The notes beneath the pieces are model-generated. The model had not been told where the DNA came from, ran no database searches, and saw only the letters and a program-made list of their open reading frames with translations. From Cyanobium sp. Morenito 9A2 (GTDB lineage: Bacteria; Cyanobacteriota; Cyanobacteriia; PCC-6307; Cyanobiaceae): a DNA stretch of 64,000 nt. Each line of letters opens with the position of its first letter. Within the stretch, counting starts at the first letter, position 1. The translations under genes were made by a program, and so were the position numbers. Location: the NCBI RefSeq assembly GCF_024345575.1, contig NZ_JAGQBJ010000005.1, forward strand, positions 124,001 through 188,000. Direction: 5' to 3'. Below are positions 48,499 through 57,683 of this stretch, one piece after another.

Positions 48499-49206
48499 CT
48501 AGCCCCACTCGACCAACTCAACCTCCTCCCCCGCGGCGGCGCACAGCCAACCCTGACACTCCTTGATGTAACTGGTGGGCGCTGCCGATCCACACAGGTT
48601 CAGCAGCACCTGGCGCCGGTGGTCCCAGCACCAGTGGCCCAGGTCGGCCGCCAGGCTGCCGCCGCTCCATTTGATCGCCGCTTCCTTATGCACCCAGCTT
48701 TCCAGCACGGCCCGGCGCAGGGCCGCCGGATCGAGCCCCGCCAGCTGCCGGCACTCCTGGGGCGGGAAGAACCGCTTCGCCAGGGCCGCGGCCTGCAGGG
48801 GGCGATGGCGATTCTCCAGATCCACACCGATCGGCTGCGACGACCAGCCGATCAGCAAGCGATCCCCGCTGTGGGCCAGACTGATCCAGCCGCTCCCAGG
48901 AGCCAGGCGGGGGGGCTCACCCGGTGGGCTGTGCAGAGGCACCGCCAGGGGCTCGCAGGCCAGGAGCTCCGCCAGGGTTTGGCGCACCAGGGCTCGGCTG
49001 GCGCCGTAGCGCCCGCGCACACCGTCCGGCAACTGGGCCCACCAGGCCTGCTCCTGGGGAGCGAGCCAGGCCCTGGGGTCAAACGCGACGCCGAAACGGA
49101 GCAGCCAGAGCCGCGGTCCTCGGTTCGCCGCCCCCTCTAGGCTTCCAAGAATGTTGACTGCGCCCGTGATGGCCCTCCAGATCGGCGATCCCGCCCCTGA
49201 CTTCAC
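48499..49206 (-). CDS. 4'-phosphopantetheinyl transferase (Sfp/HetI-like)
   Basis: Enzyme of up to 235 aa that transfers phosphopantetheine from CoA to carrier-protein serines. It shows the family motifs GVDLEN and WVHKEAAIKW, with SLAHSGDRLLIGWSS before them. The only ATG in frame lies at 49206, overlapping the divergent bcp start by 38 nt; homology begins around LWLLRFG, so the start is uncertain. It is probably the housekeeping activator of acyl carrier protein, and is the visible candidate for activating Ser668 of the carboxylic acid reductase at 6811-10311. Confidence 0.9.
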   Translation of the reverse strand: MKSGAGSPIWRAITGAVNILGSLEGAANRGPRLWLLRFGVAFDPRAWLAPQEQAWWAQLPDGVRGRYGASRALVRQTLAELLACEPLAVPLHSPPGEPPRLAPGSGWISLAHSGDRLLIGWSSQPIGVDLENRHRPLQAAALAKRFFPPQECRQLAGLDPAALRRAVLESWVHKEAAIKWSGGSLAADLGHWCWDHRRQVLLNLCGSAAPTSYIKECQGWLCAAAGEEVELVEWG

Positions 49207-49636
49207 CCTGCCGGACCAGAACGGCCAACCGGTGAACCTGGCCTCATTCAGGGGCCAGCGGGTGGTGATCTACTTCTATCCCAAGGACGACACTCCGGGC
49301 TGCACCAAGGAGGCCTGCAACTTCCGCGACCAATGGTCGGTGCTCCAACAGCACGGCATCGCCGTGCTCGGCATCAGCAAGGACTCGGCCACCAGCCACA
49401 CCAAGTTCATCGCCAAGTACGAGCTCCCCTTCACCCTCCTCAGCGAGGCGGAGCCCTTCCCGGTGGCGACGGCCTACGAGAGTTACGGGCTCAAGAAATT
49501 CATGGGCAAGGAATTCATGGGGGTGTTCCGGCACACCTTCGTGGTCGACCCCGAAGGGCGGCTCGAGCAGATCTACCTGAAGGTGAAGGCGGAAACCCAG
49601 GCCGATGACATCCTCACGGATCTGGGTCTGAGCTGA
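49169..49636 (+). CDS. bcp: Peroxiredoxin Q/Bcp, thioredoxin-dependent
   Basis: Thiol peroxidase of 155 aa that reduces H2O2 and organic peroxides. The active site DDTPGCTKEACNFRD contains the peroxidatic cysteine and, five positions on, the resolving cysteine, as in PrxQ. The ATG at 49169 is taken as start because homology begins with LQIGDPAPDF; another ATG is 18 nt upstream. It overlaps coaX by 23 nt at its 3' end. Reduction by thioredoxin links it loosely to ftrC in this window. Confidence 0.94.
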   Translation: MALQIGDPAPDFTLPDQNGQPVNLASFRGQRVVIYFYPKDDTPGCTKEACNFRDQWSVLQQHGIAVLGISKDSATSHTKFIAKYELPFTLLSEAEPFPVATAYESYGLKKFMGKEFMGVFRHTFVVDPEGRLEQIYLKVKAETQADDILTDLGLS

Positions 49637-50345
49637 GGGCCACCAGGGCCGCCAGCACCAGGTCCGGGTTGTGGCGCAAGGGCAAGGGCGGGGGGTCCAG
49701 CAGCGGCCGCAAGACAGGACCATCGCCGCCCGTGAGCCAGAGGGCGGTGGGTTCCCCGCTGCCGGCCAGCTCCTGGGCCGCCGCCCGCACCGCCGCCGCC
49801 AGCCCCTGAGCGACACCGGTGGCCATCGCCGCCGCTGTGGCCTCAGGCCAGGGCTCTGATCCCGGAGCCCAGAGCCCCTGGGCAAGGGCTGCGGGCGGCA
49901 CAGCCGGCAGCGCCGCTGTGCCCGCCGCCAGGGCCCGCAGCTGCAGGCCAAAACCGGCCATCAAACGGCCACCGCGAAAGTGGCCGCCGCCGTCCACGCG
50001 GGTGAGGCTCAGGGCGGTGCCCGCATCGGCGACCAGCACCGCAGCACCCGGTTGAAGGAGCTGCTCCCGGCGCCAGGCTCCCCAGCCCGCCAAGGCGCGA
50101 TCGATCCCCAACCAGGGAGGCAGCCCTTCAAGGGGCACCCGCCCAACGTCAAAGCGCAGCCGCTCCGGCAGGTTCCAGCCTGGTTCCACGGGGCCCACAG
50201 CCGCCCATGCCTCGAGGCCGCAGCCATCGAGACCCCCCTGAGGGGGCATGTGGTGCCAGTAGCGCAGGGGGCCGCCGGCCCCCGACTCCACCCAGTGCCA
50301 GCGGCTGTTGCCGATCAGCAACCAGCGCCTGGACCCCGCCACCAC
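49614..50345 (-). CDS. coaX: Type III pantothenate kinase
   Basis: First enzyme of CoA synthesis, phosphorylating pantothenate; 243 aa from the GTG chosen. It shows the ASKHA-fold motifs LLIGNSRWHW near the N-terminus, VLVADAGTALSLTRVDGGG and GLQLRALAAGTAALP. The family blocks are somewhat divergent, as is usual in cyanobacteria. The start GTG lies one base after the cysH stop; the frame is open further upstream within cysH, but without homology. It is convergent with bcp. Confidence 0.85.
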   Translation of the reverse strand: MVAGSRRWLLIGNSRWHWVESGAGGPLRYWHHMPPQGGLDGCGLEAWAAVGPVEPGWNLPERLRFDVGRVPLEGLPPWLGIDRALAGWGAWRREQLLQPGAAVLVADAGTALSLTRVDGGGHFRGGRLMAGFGLQLRALAAGTAALPAVPPAALAQGLWAPGSEPWPEATAAAMATGVAQGLAAAVRAAAQELAGSGEPTALWLTGGDGPVLRPLLDPPPLPLRHNPDLVLAALVALSSDPDP

Positions 50346-50346
50346 T

Positions 50347-51114
50347 TCAGATGCCGTCGCCCATCTCCCCGGGCAGATGAATGCCGCACTCTTGCTTGAG
50401 GCCACCGAAGCGGGTGGCTCGGCCGGCGCCATGGCCAGCGCCGCTGCCGTCATCGGGGGCGCTGGAGTGCCAGTCACCGACGGTGCTGTAACCCGCTTCA
50501 AACAGGGGATGCTGGGGGAGGCCGTGCTCGTTCATGTAATAGAAGACATCGCGGCTGGTCCACTCCAACAAAGGCCGCAGCGACCAGTGCTCGCGGACGG
50601 GATCAAGAATCGCCATGGTCTTGCGGTGGTCGGTCTGACCACCGCGCACGCCGCTGGCCCAGCAGCGCACCCCCAGCTCGTTCAGGGCCCGATCCAACGG
50701 TTCCACCTTGCGCAGCTGGTGGTACAGCGTGAGGTCATCGACGTTGCCGGTCTCCCAGAGCCGGCCGTGGAGGGCCTCCATGCGCGCCGGGCTCATGGGC
50801 GACTGCAGCACCTGCAGATTCAGGGGCAGCAGGCGGCAGAGGGTGTCGGCGTAGCGGTAGGTGGCCTCCGGCAGGTAGCCGGTGTCAACCCAGAGCACGG
50901 GGATGCGATCACTCAGGCGACTGACCATATGCAACAGCACCGCGGACTGGATGCCGAAGCTGGTGGTGAGGGCAAAGGCGTCGCCGAAGGTCTCAAAACC
51001 CCATTGAAGCCGCGCCGCGGCGTCGGCCGTCTCCAGGTCGGTGCGGGCGGCGATCAGATCAATCGGTTGACCGAGGCCATCGGTCGGCAACTTCAGCTCA
51101 GCGAGCAAGGTCAT
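50347..51114 (-). CDS. cysH: Phosphoadenylyl-sulfate (PAPS) reductase
   Basis: Enzyme of assimilatory sulfate reduction, 255 aa, releasing sulfite from PAPS with thioredoxin. The substrate region TTSFGIQSAVLLHM and the C-terminal catalytic KQECGIHLP are present. It lacks the CC...CXXC set of the APS-type enzyme: only single cysteines such as in VRCWASGV are seen, so the thioredoxin-dependent PAPS type fits. The ATG at 51114 is taken as start. coaX follows after one nucleotide. Confidence 0.94.
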   Translation of the reverse strand: MTLLAELKLPTDGLGQPIDLIAARTDLETADAAARLQWGFETFGDAFALTTSFGIQSAVLLHMVSRLSDRIPVLWVDTGYLPEATYRYADTLCRLLPLNLQVLQSPMSPARMEALHGRLWETGNVDDLTLYHQLRKVEPLDRALNELGVRCWASGVRGGQTDHRKTMAILDPVREHWSLRPLLEWTSRDVFYYMNEHGLPQHPLFEAGYSTVGDWHSSAPDDGSGAGHGAGRATRFGGLKQECGIHLPGEMGDGI

Positions 51115-51251
51115 CGCACCATTCTTGCCTCTGCGTGCTCCCAGCGGACGTAGGAGCAGCGGTGCCCAGCTCGGGGTACCCCATCCAGGCTGTCGCCAGT
51201 CATCCAACGCTGATCGCTCTGGTTAGGGTTCGGGTTTGACGCAGGGTTCCG

Positions 51252-52436
51252 GTGGCGGCCAACGATGCCCTGGTGGTGATCGCCGGTGGCGGCTTCGGTG
51301 GGCTTTACACCGCCCTGGCCATGGCCGACCGCCGGCCCCACCCGCCGATCCTGCTGATCGAGCCGAACGAGCGTTTCCTCTTCCTTCCCCTCCTCTACGA
51401 GCTGCTCAGCGACGAACTGCGCAGCTGGGAGATCGCCCCCCGCTACGACGCCCTGCTGGCCGGTCGGGGGGTGGCCTGGCTGCGTGATCGGGTGGTGCGT
51501 GTCGATGCCGAGGGCCACAGGCTGCAGACCGCCCAGGGGCGTGACTTGATCTACGGCCGGCTGGTGCTGGCCACGGGCGGGCGCCCCGAGAGCTTTGGGG
51601 TGCCCGGCGTGAAAGAGCACAGCCTCGGCTTCCGCAGCCTGGCCGATGTGGAACGTCTCCAGGAGCTGGTGCAGCGGCTGCGCCTTGAGCGGCGACCCCT
51701 GCAGCGGCTGGCGGTGATCGGCGCCGGCCCCACCGGGGTGGAGCTGGCCTGCAAGCTGGCCGATCTGCTCGGCGAGACGGCCGTGATCGAGCTGATCGAG
51801 CAGGGCAGCGAGCTGCTGGCCTCCGGGCGCTCCTTCAACCGCGACCAGGCCCGGGCCGCTTTGCAGCGCAAGGACGTGCGCCTGCGCACCCACACCCGCG
51901 TGCTGGCTGTGGAAGCCGAAGCACTTGAGCTCAGCCACGAGGCCGGTGCTGGCAACGGGCCCAGGCGCGAAACCCTGCGGGTGGATGGGGTGATCTGGGC
52001 CGCCGGCAGCTCCGCTTCCCTGCCTGAGCTTCACCCCATCCCAGCCCTTGGCAGCGGTGGCCGCCTGCGCTGCAACGACGACCTGAGCGTGGAGGGCCTG
52101 GCGGACGTGTTCGCCCTCGGCGATGGGGCCCTGGCGCTGGACGACGAGGGACGAGTCCTGCCCACCACCGCCCAGGTGGCCTTCCAGCAGGCGGAGCTGC
52201 TGGCCCGCAATCTGCTTCACTCGCTCGCCTCTGAGCCCCTGGAATCCTTCCACTGGAACGACCTGGGGGAAATGATCAGCCTCGGTGTCGGCAACGCCAG
52301 CCTCACCGGCCTGGGGGTCACCCTGGCGGGCCCCGCCGCCTTCCGCCTGCGCCAGATCGCCTACCTGGCCCGCCTGCCCGGTCTGCCCCACCAGCTCAAG
52401 GTGGCGGCGGGCTGGCTCTCGGACCTGCGCCGCTGA
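51252..52436 (+). CDS. Type II NAD(P)H dehydrogenase (NDH-2)
   Basis: Membrane-associated flavoprotein of 394 aa that passes electrons from NAD(P)H to quinone without proton pumping. The FAD fold AGGGFGGLYTA is at the N-terminus, the NADH fold IGAGPTGVELA near residue 157, and the second FAD block DVFALGDGAL near 288. It resembles cyanobacterial NdbB/NdbC, where such enzymes may sense redox state or make vitamin K1. Start is GTG. Its stop overlaps the next start by one base (TGATG). Confidence 0.9.
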   Translation: MAANDALVVIAGGGFGGLYTALAMADRRPHPPILLIEPNERFLFLPLLYELLSDELRSWEIAPRYDALLAGRGVAWLRDRVVRVDAEGHRLQTAQGRDLIYGRLVLATGGRPESFGVPGVKEHSLGFRSLADVERLQELVQRLRLERRPLQRLAVIGAGPTGVELACKLADLLGETAVIELIEQGSELLASGRSFNRDQARAALQRKDVRLRTHTRVLAVEAEALELSHEAGAGNGPRRETLRVDGVIWAAGSSASLPELHPIPALGSGGRLRCNDDLSVEGLADVFALGDGALALDDEGRVLPTTAQVAFQQAELLARNLLHSLASEPLESFHWNDLGEMISLGVGNASLTGLGVTLAGPAAFRLRQIAYLARLPGLPHQLKVAAGWLSDLRR

Positions 52437-53101
52437 TGGGCGCAGCCCCCGCGATCGCCTCCCCAGCGCCAGTTCCGGTTCGGGGCCTGCTGTTCGATGC
52501 CATGGGTACCTTGATCGGCCTGCGGGCCTCGGTGGGCAGCACCTACGCCACCGCCGCCGCGGGCCATGGGCTGGAGCTGGACGCCGCCGCGATCGATCGG
52601 GCCTTCGGTCCTGTGCTGCGCCAGGCATCGCCCCTGGCCTTTCCCGGCCTGGAAGGCCCGGCCCTGCTGGAAGCTGAGCGGCACTGGTGGGGGGATCGCA
52701 TCGATGAAACCCTGAGGGCAGCAGGCGGCGGGCCAACGCCGGAGGCCCTGCGCCATGAACTGTTCGAGCGCTACGCCGACCCCACCCTCTGGCGGGTCTA
52801 CCCCGGGGTGAGCGAGCAGCTGGAGCGCTGGAACGCCCGCGGCCTGGCCCTGGCGGTGGTCAGCAACTTCGATTCGCGCCTGCTCCCTCTGCTCGAGGGT
52901 CTCGGGCTGGCCCCCTGGTTCAAGGCAGTGGTGGTTTCCAGCGCCGCCGGGGCGGCCAAGCCCGATCCACTTCCCTTCCAACGGGCCCTCAAAGCCCTGG
53001 GGTTGGAGCCCCCCCAGGTGTGGCACGTGGGCGACAGCCCCGAAGATGAAGCCGGCGCCCACGCCGCCGGCCTGCGTTGCCTGTTGATTCGTCACCCATG
53101 A
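52436..53101 (+). CDS. HAD-superfamily hydrolase
   Basis: Phosphatase-like protein of 221 aa. Motif I is FDAMGTL, with the nucleophile Asp but Met where the acid-base Asp usually stands, as in REG-2/HDHD3-like members. Motif II is VVSNFDSR, motif III the Lys in AAKPDPLPF, and motif IV HVGDSPEDEAGA. The substrate is unknown. The altered motif I may mean a weak or different phosphatase activity. It is translationally coupled to both neighbours (1-nt and 4-nt overlaps). Confidence 0.88.
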   Translation: MGAAPAIASPAPVPVRGLLFDAMGTLIGLRASVGSTYATAAAGHGLELDAAAIDRAFGPVLRQASPLAFPGLEGPALLEAERHWWGDRIDETLRAAGGGPTPEALRHELFERYADPTLWRVYPGVSEQLERWNARGLALAVVSNFDSRLLPLLEGLGLAPWFKAVVVSSAAGAAKPDPLPFQRALKALGLEPPQVWHVGDSPEDEAGAHAAGLRCLLIRHP

Positions 53102-54738
53102 AGCAAGCCGTTCTGCTGGGGCGCACCGCCGGCCTGCGCCCCTCTGTGGTGCGGCGCCTGGAGCGGCTTTCCCAGCGCCGTCACCCCGAAGAGGGCGGCG
53201 CTGACCTGCTCACCCTGCAGCGACTGGCGGCGGAAAGCCGGGAGCTGGAGTTGCCCCTGAGCCTGGTGGTGGACGGCCGCGGCCTCGGCCGCCTGCTCTG
53301 GGTGGGGCCCCTGGAACAATCGGGACGCCTTCTGGAGCGGCTGCCGGGCTCCCAACGGCGCCAGGGGCCGAACCTGCGCCTGTTCACCTGCGTGGGACGC
53401 AGCCGCCAGCTGGACCCCCAGGCGGGCGAAGCGACCGTGGGCCTCGACCTGCAGCCGTTGTTCTGGCTGCGCTTCCCCGACCATGCCGAGGCCGGGGGCC
53501 TCTGGCCGGCGGCGGGCTTTGCCCCCGGTGGCTCCGCCGCCCAGCCCTGGCAGCCCCTCGCCAGCGGCGCGCTGGCCGAGCTGAGTGAGCCCGGTGCCCT
53601 GGGCAGCACCGAACCGGAGACCACCGAACCGAGCCGGCGCATCGAGGGCCCCGAACGTGTGTTGCTGCTGGCCCTGACCCCTGGCGATCCGATCGAGGCC
53701 CAGAGGGAGGTGGGCGAACTCGAGGGGCTGGTGCGCAGCGCCGGCGGCGAACCCGTGGGCCTTGTGCAGCAGCGCCGCCAGCAGGTCTCCCCCCAGACGG
53801 TCTGGGGGGAGGGCAAGGTGCAGGAGGCCGCCCTGGAGGCGCGCCGGGTGGGGGCCACCCTGGTGGTCACCGATCGGGAGCTCTCCCCCGGGCAGGCCCG
53901 CAACCTGGAACGGATGCTGGATCTCCCCGTCAGCGACCGCAGCGAGCTGATCCTCGACATCTTTGCCCAGCGGGCCTCCAGCAGCGCCGGCCGCCTGCAG
54001 GTGGAACTGGCCCAGCTGCGCTACCGGCTGCCACGGCTGAGCGGGCGGGGCCTGAGCCTCTCGCGCCAGGGGGGGGGGATCGGCACCCGCGGCCCCGGAG
54101 AAACCCAGCTGGAAAAAGACCGCCGCGTGATTGCCAGCCGCGTCGACCGGCTTCAGAAGGAGGTGAGGCAACTGGGGGAACACCGCTCACGGCTGCGCCA
54201 GGGCCGCCGCGGCCAGCGGCGCCTGGCCCTGGTCGGCTACACCAACGCCGGGAAGTCCTCCCTGCTCAATGCCCTCACCAAACCCGTGGCTGGGGAAGAA
54301 GCCCTGGCGGAGGACAAGTTGTTTGCCACCCTCGATCCCACCACCCGCCGGCTGGATCGACCCAACCCAACCGGCGGCCCCCCCACCAGCCTGCTGCTCA
54401 CCGACACCGTCGGCTTCATCCGTGGCCTGCCACCGCCGCTGGTGGAGGCCTTCCGCTCCACCCTGGAGGAAACCCTCGAGGCCGACCAGCTCCTGATCGT
54501 GGTGGACCTCTCCGATCCCGCCTGGATCCACCAGGTGCGCACGGTGGAGGCGATCCTCGATGACCTGGGCAGCGCCGCTCCCCGGCGACTGATTGGCAAC
54601 CAGATCGATCGCTGCCCGGTGGAAGCGATTGAGCAGGCTCGCCTGCACGATCCCCAGGCCCTGTTCATCTCCGCCACCGCCGGCCTCGGACTGGAACGGC
54701 TGCGGGACTGGCTGTTTGATCCAACCCCCGCGTTGTAA
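53098..54738 (+). CDS. hflX: Ribosome-associated GTPase HflX
   Basis: GTPase of 546 aa that splits stalled ribosomes under stress. The HflX-specific GPGETQLEKDRR is present, followed by G1 GYTNAGKSSLLNAL, G3 DTVGFIRGLP and G4 NQID. A proline- and acid-rich N-terminal extension of about 190 residues precedes the family core, as in cyanobacterial members. The ATG overlaps the HAD gene stop by 4 nt. The frame is open 21 nt further upstream. Confidence 0.96.
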   Translation: MKQAVLLGRTAGLRPSVVRRLERLSQRRHPEEGGADLLTLQRLAAESRELELPLSLVVDGRGLGRLLWVGPLEQSGRLLERLPGSQRRQGPNLRLFTCVGRSRQLDPQAGEATVGLDLQPLFWLRFPDHAEAGGLWPAAGFAPGGSAAQPWQPLASGALAELSEPGALGSTEPETTEPSRRIEGPERVLLLALTPGDPIEAQREVGELEGLVRSAGGEPVGLVQQRRQQVSPQTVWGEGKVQEAALEARRVGATLVVTDRELSPGQARNLERMLDLPVSDRSELILDIFAQRASSSAGRLQVELAQLRYRLPRLSGRGLSLSRQGGGIGTRGPGETQLEKDRRVIASRVDRLQKEVRQLGEHRSRLRQGRRGQRRLALVGYTNAGKSSLLNALTKPVAGEEALAEDKLFATLDPTTRRLDRPNPTGGPPTSLLLTDTVGFIRGLPPPLVEAFRSTLEETLEADQLLIVVDLSDPAWIHQVRTVEAILDDLGSAAPRRLIGNQIDRCPVEAIEQARLHDPQALFISATAGLGLERLRDWLFDPTPAL

Positions 54739-54822
54739 CCAGGGGCACTTCCGTGGGCGCCCAGGCCGGGAAGGGGCGCGATCTGCTATGCCAGCATCGT
54801 CCGGTTGAACGCGAACGCCTCC

Positions 54823-55458
54823 ATGACACTGCTCCTCGGGGATACCGTCCCCGATTTCACCCAGGATTCCCAGCTGGGTCCGATCAACCTCTACGACTTT
54901 GCTGGTGACAGCTGGGTGGTCCTGTTCTCCCATCCCGCCGATTTCACCCCTGTCTGCACCACCGAACTCGGTGAGGTGGCCAAGCTCCGCCCTGAGTGGG
55001 ACAAGCGCAACGTCAAAACCCTTGCCCTCAGCGTTGACACGGCCGAAAGCCACAAGGGTTGGATCCCCGACATCAACGAGACCCAGCACACCTCGGTCGA
55101 TTACCCGATCCTTGCGGATGGCGACAAAAAAGTCAGCGACCTCTACGGCCTGATCCATCCCAACGCCCTCAACAACCTGACCGTGCGTTCGGTGTTCGTC
55201 ATCGACCCCAACAAGAAGCTGCGTCTGCAGATCACCTATCCCGCCAGCACCGGCCGGAACTTCGATGAGATCCTTCGGGTGATCGATTCGCTGCAACTCA
55301 CCGACCACCACTCCGTGGCCACCCCGGTGAACTGGAAGGACGGAGAAGATTGTGTGGTGGTGCCCTCGATCTCCACCGCCGACGCCAAAGTGAAGTTCCC
55401 CAAAGGCGTCACCGAGGTCAAGCCTTACCTGCGCTTCACACCCCAGCCCAACAAGTAA
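54823..55458 (+). CDS. 1-Cys peroxiredoxin (Prx6-like)
   Basis: Peroxidase of 211 aa that reduces hydroperoxides. The active site is PADFTPVCTTE, and the long C-terminal dimerisation domain ends in PYLRFTPQPNK, both typical of 1-Cys/Prx6 enzymes. Length equals that of cyanobacterial homologues as I recall them. The ATG at 54823 is taken as start; an in-frame TTG is 18 nt upstream. A strong terminator follows 22 nt after the stop. Confidence 0.95.
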   Translation: MTLLLGDTVPDFTQDSQLGPINLYDFAGDSWVVLFSHPADFTPVCTTELGEVAKLRPEWDKRNVKTLALSVDTAESHKGWIPDINETQHTSVDYPILADGDKKVSDLYGLIHPNALNNLTVRSVFVIDPNKKLRLQITYPASTGRNFDEILRVIDSLQLTDHHSVATPVNWKDGEDCVVVPSISTADAKVKFPKGVTEVKPYLRFTPQPNK

Positions 55459-55480
55459 GACCCCTCACCGGGCAGACTTC

Positions 55481-55517
55481 AGCTCCCCGCGACTTCGGAC
55501 GCCGGGGAGCTTTTTTG
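55481..55517 (+). terminator. Terminator after 1-Cys peroxiredoxin, next to the ktrB start
   Basis: Perfect 9-bp stem AGCTCCCCG / CGGGGAGCT with a 13-nt loop followed by six T residues. Its 3' arm holds GGGGAG, 8 nt before a TTG that is a candidate ktrB start. Confidence 0.85.
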
Positions 55518-56945
55518 TTGCTCCTGCGCCCATTGCCCCCCCGAAACGACTCCCGCGAGCCCTGGCTTGCCGCCTTGGTGCTATGGCGCCGCCAGCTCAC
55601 CGTTCCCCAGTTCACCGCCGTCACCGGCGCCCTGGTGATCGTCACCGGCACCCTGATGCTGGCCACACCACTCTGCTCCAGCGACAGCGTGGGGCTCTGG
55701 GAGGCGCTGTTCACCGCCACCTCGGCCATCACCGTGACCGGCCTCTCGATCATCGATGTGGGCACCGAACTCACCTTCGCCGGCCAGGTGGTGCTGGCGG
55801 GGCTGATCCTCACCGGCGGCCTCGGCCTGATGGCGATCACCTCCTTTCTGCAGGGCCTGCTGCAGCGGCAGGTGGGCCTGCAACGGCACCTCGATCGGGG
55901 TCGGGCCCTCGATGAATTCGGCGTCGGCGGCATCGGCGCCACCTTCCACAGGATCCTGATCAGCGCCGTCGCGGTGATGGGCCTGGGCACGGCCGTGCTC
56001 TACGGCTTCGGCTTCAGCGACATCCCCAACCGGGGGGAGCGGCTCTGGGCCGCCCTTTTCCACGCCATCAGCGCCTACAACAACGCGGGCTTCGGCCTCT
56101 GGAGCGACAGCCTGGTGCGCTACCACAACAAGCCTTTGGTCAACCTGGTGATCGCCCTGTTGATCGTCACGGGGGGGATCGGCTGGCGCGTCACCCACGA
56201 GCTCTGGACCAAACGGCGGCGGCTGCTGAGGCTGCGACAGCTCAGCCTTCACACCACCCTGGTGATCCAGAGCACCGGGGGCCTGATCCTGCTCGGGGCC
56301 TTGGGGTTGCTCGCGACCGAGCACTTCGCCCTGGACGGGGTCGTGGCGAATCTCGCCTGGTGGGACAAGGTGCAGGTGGTGATGTTCCAGTCGGTGAGCA
56401 CCCGCACCGCCGGCTTCAACACGATTCCGCTCTCGATCAACACCGTCTCCGACGCCGGCCTGCTGCTGATGATCACGCTGATGTTCATCGGTGCCAGCCC
56501 CGGCGGCACCGGCGGCGGCATCAAAACCACCACCTTCGCCGCCCTGCTGGCCGCCACCCGCTCCACCCTGCAGGGCTACACCAGCGTGGTCATCCATGCC
56601 CGCCAGATCCCGGACAAAACCGTGCTGCGCGCCGTGGGGGTGACCGTGGCCTCGGTGCTGTTCGTGCTGATGATGACCCTCTCGCTGGGGCTGGGGCGTA
56701 CGGCCGGCGGGGAAGTCAGCACCCTGCACTTCACCTTCCTTGAAAAACTGTTCACCTGCGTGTCGGCCTTCGCCACGGTGGGGCTCGACCTGGGGGTAAC
56801 GGCCCAGCTCAGCCGCTGGGGGCAGCTGGTGCTGATCGTGGGCATGTACGTGGGCCGCCTGGGAATTCTGCTGCTGCTGTCGGCTCTGTTCACCGCGCGG
56901 CCCCAGAATCGAGTCGGTTACCCCCGTGAGGAGTTGTATGTCTGA
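55518..56945 (+). CDS. ktrB: Potassium uptake channel subunit KtrB/NtpJ
   Basis: Membrane subunit of a Trk/Ktr potassium transporter, about 475 aa, with four pore repeats: SAITVTGLSIIDVG, SAYNNAGFGLWSDS, STRTAGFNTIPLS and SAFATVGLDLGVT, each with the filter glycine. The start is unclear. TTG 55518 has GGGGAG at good distance; TTG 55533 and GTG 55578 are alternatives. The open frame upstream runs over the peroxiredoxin gene and its terminator and is not coding. It pairs with ktrA 29 nt downstream. Confidence 0.92.
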   Translation: MLLRPLPPRNDSREPWLAALVLWRRQLTVPQFTAVTGALVIVTGTLMLATPLCSSDSVGLWEALFTATSAITVTGLSIIDVGTELTFAGQVVLAGLILTGGLGLMAITSFLQGLLQRQVGLQRHLDRGRALDEFGVGGIGATFHRILISAVAVMGLGTAVLYGFGFSDIPNRGERLWAALFHAISAYNNAGFGLWSDSLVRYHNKPLVNLVIALLIVTGGIGWRVTHELWTKRRRLLRLRQLSLHTTLVIQSTGGLILLGALGLLATEHFALDGVVANLAWWDKVQVVMFQSVSTRTAGFNTIPLSINTVSDAGLLLMITLMFIGASPGGTGGGIKTTTFAALLAATRSTLQGYTSVVIHARQIPDKTVLRAVGVTVASVLFVLMMTLSLGLGRTAGGEVSTLHFTFLEKLFTCVSAFATVGLDLGVTAQLSRWGQLVLIVGMYVGRLGILLLLSALFTARPQNRVGYPREELYV

Positions 56946-56974
56946 ACCGAAGCGGGCATGAGCGGCACGCAGCC

Positions 56975-57679
56975 ATGAGCAACTGGTGGCAATGGGCCTC
57001 GGGCGAAGCCCCCCTGGCCGGCAGCTTTGCCGTCATCGGAGTGGGCCGCTTCGGCAGTGCCGTCTGCAAGGAGCTGGTCAGGGCAGGGGCGCCGGTGCTG
57101 GCCATCGACAGCAGCCAGCGGGCCATCGATGAGCTGCGCCTGATCGATCCGGCGATCGAGGCCCGGGTGGTGGATTGCACCGAAGAGGAAGCCCTGCGCG
57201 CCGCTGGCCTGTTCGATCTCTCCACGGTGGTGGTGGCGATCAGTGAACCGATCGAGGTCAGCATCACGGCCACCTTGATCGCCAAGGACACACCGGACAG
57301 CCGGGTTCGTCAGGTGATTGCGCGCGCCACCAGTGATCTGCACGAAAAGATGCTGTTGCGGGTCGGCGCCGACAAGGTGATTTTCCCCTCGCGCATGCAG
57401 GGGGAGCGGCTGGGGCGTGAACTGATCCGCCCCAACCTGCTGGAGCGCCTGCGCCTCGACGACCGCAACAGCATCGAGGAGATCCGGGTGCCCAGGGCCT
57501 TCGTGGGGCGCTCCCTCAGGGAGATCAACCTGCGCAAGAACTATGGCGTCAGCGTGCTGGCCGCTGGATGCGCCGAACGACTGCTGGTCAATCCCCCCGC
57601 TTCCCTCACCCTCAATGAAGGCGAGCTGTTGGTGGTGATGGGGCCCAGTGACGCGCTCGAATCGCTGCCCTCAAGCTGA
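56975..57679 (+). CDS. ktrA: Potassium uptake regulatory subunit KtrA/TrkA
   Basis: Cytoplasmic RCK ring protein of 234 aa that gates KtrB. The nucleotide-binding start AVIGVGRFGSAVCKEL and the downstream acidic site are visible, followed by RCK_C with GRSLREINLRKNYGV. Cyanobacterial KtrA works with KtrB, and with KtrE in Synechocystis. It lies between ktrB and anmK (4 nt downstream). Confidence 0.94.
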   Translation: MSNWWQWASGEAPLAGSFAVIGVGRFGSAVCKELVRAGAPVLAIDSSQRAIDELRLIDPAIEARVVDCTEEEALRAAGLFDLSTVVVAISEPIEVSITATLIAKDTPDSRVRQVIARATSDLHEKMLLRVGADKVIFPSRMQGERLGRELIRPNLLERLRLDDRNSIEEIRVPRAFVGRSLREINLRKNYGVSVLAAGCAERLLVNPPASLTLNEGELLVVMGPSDALESLPSS

Positions 57680-57683
57680 GCCC

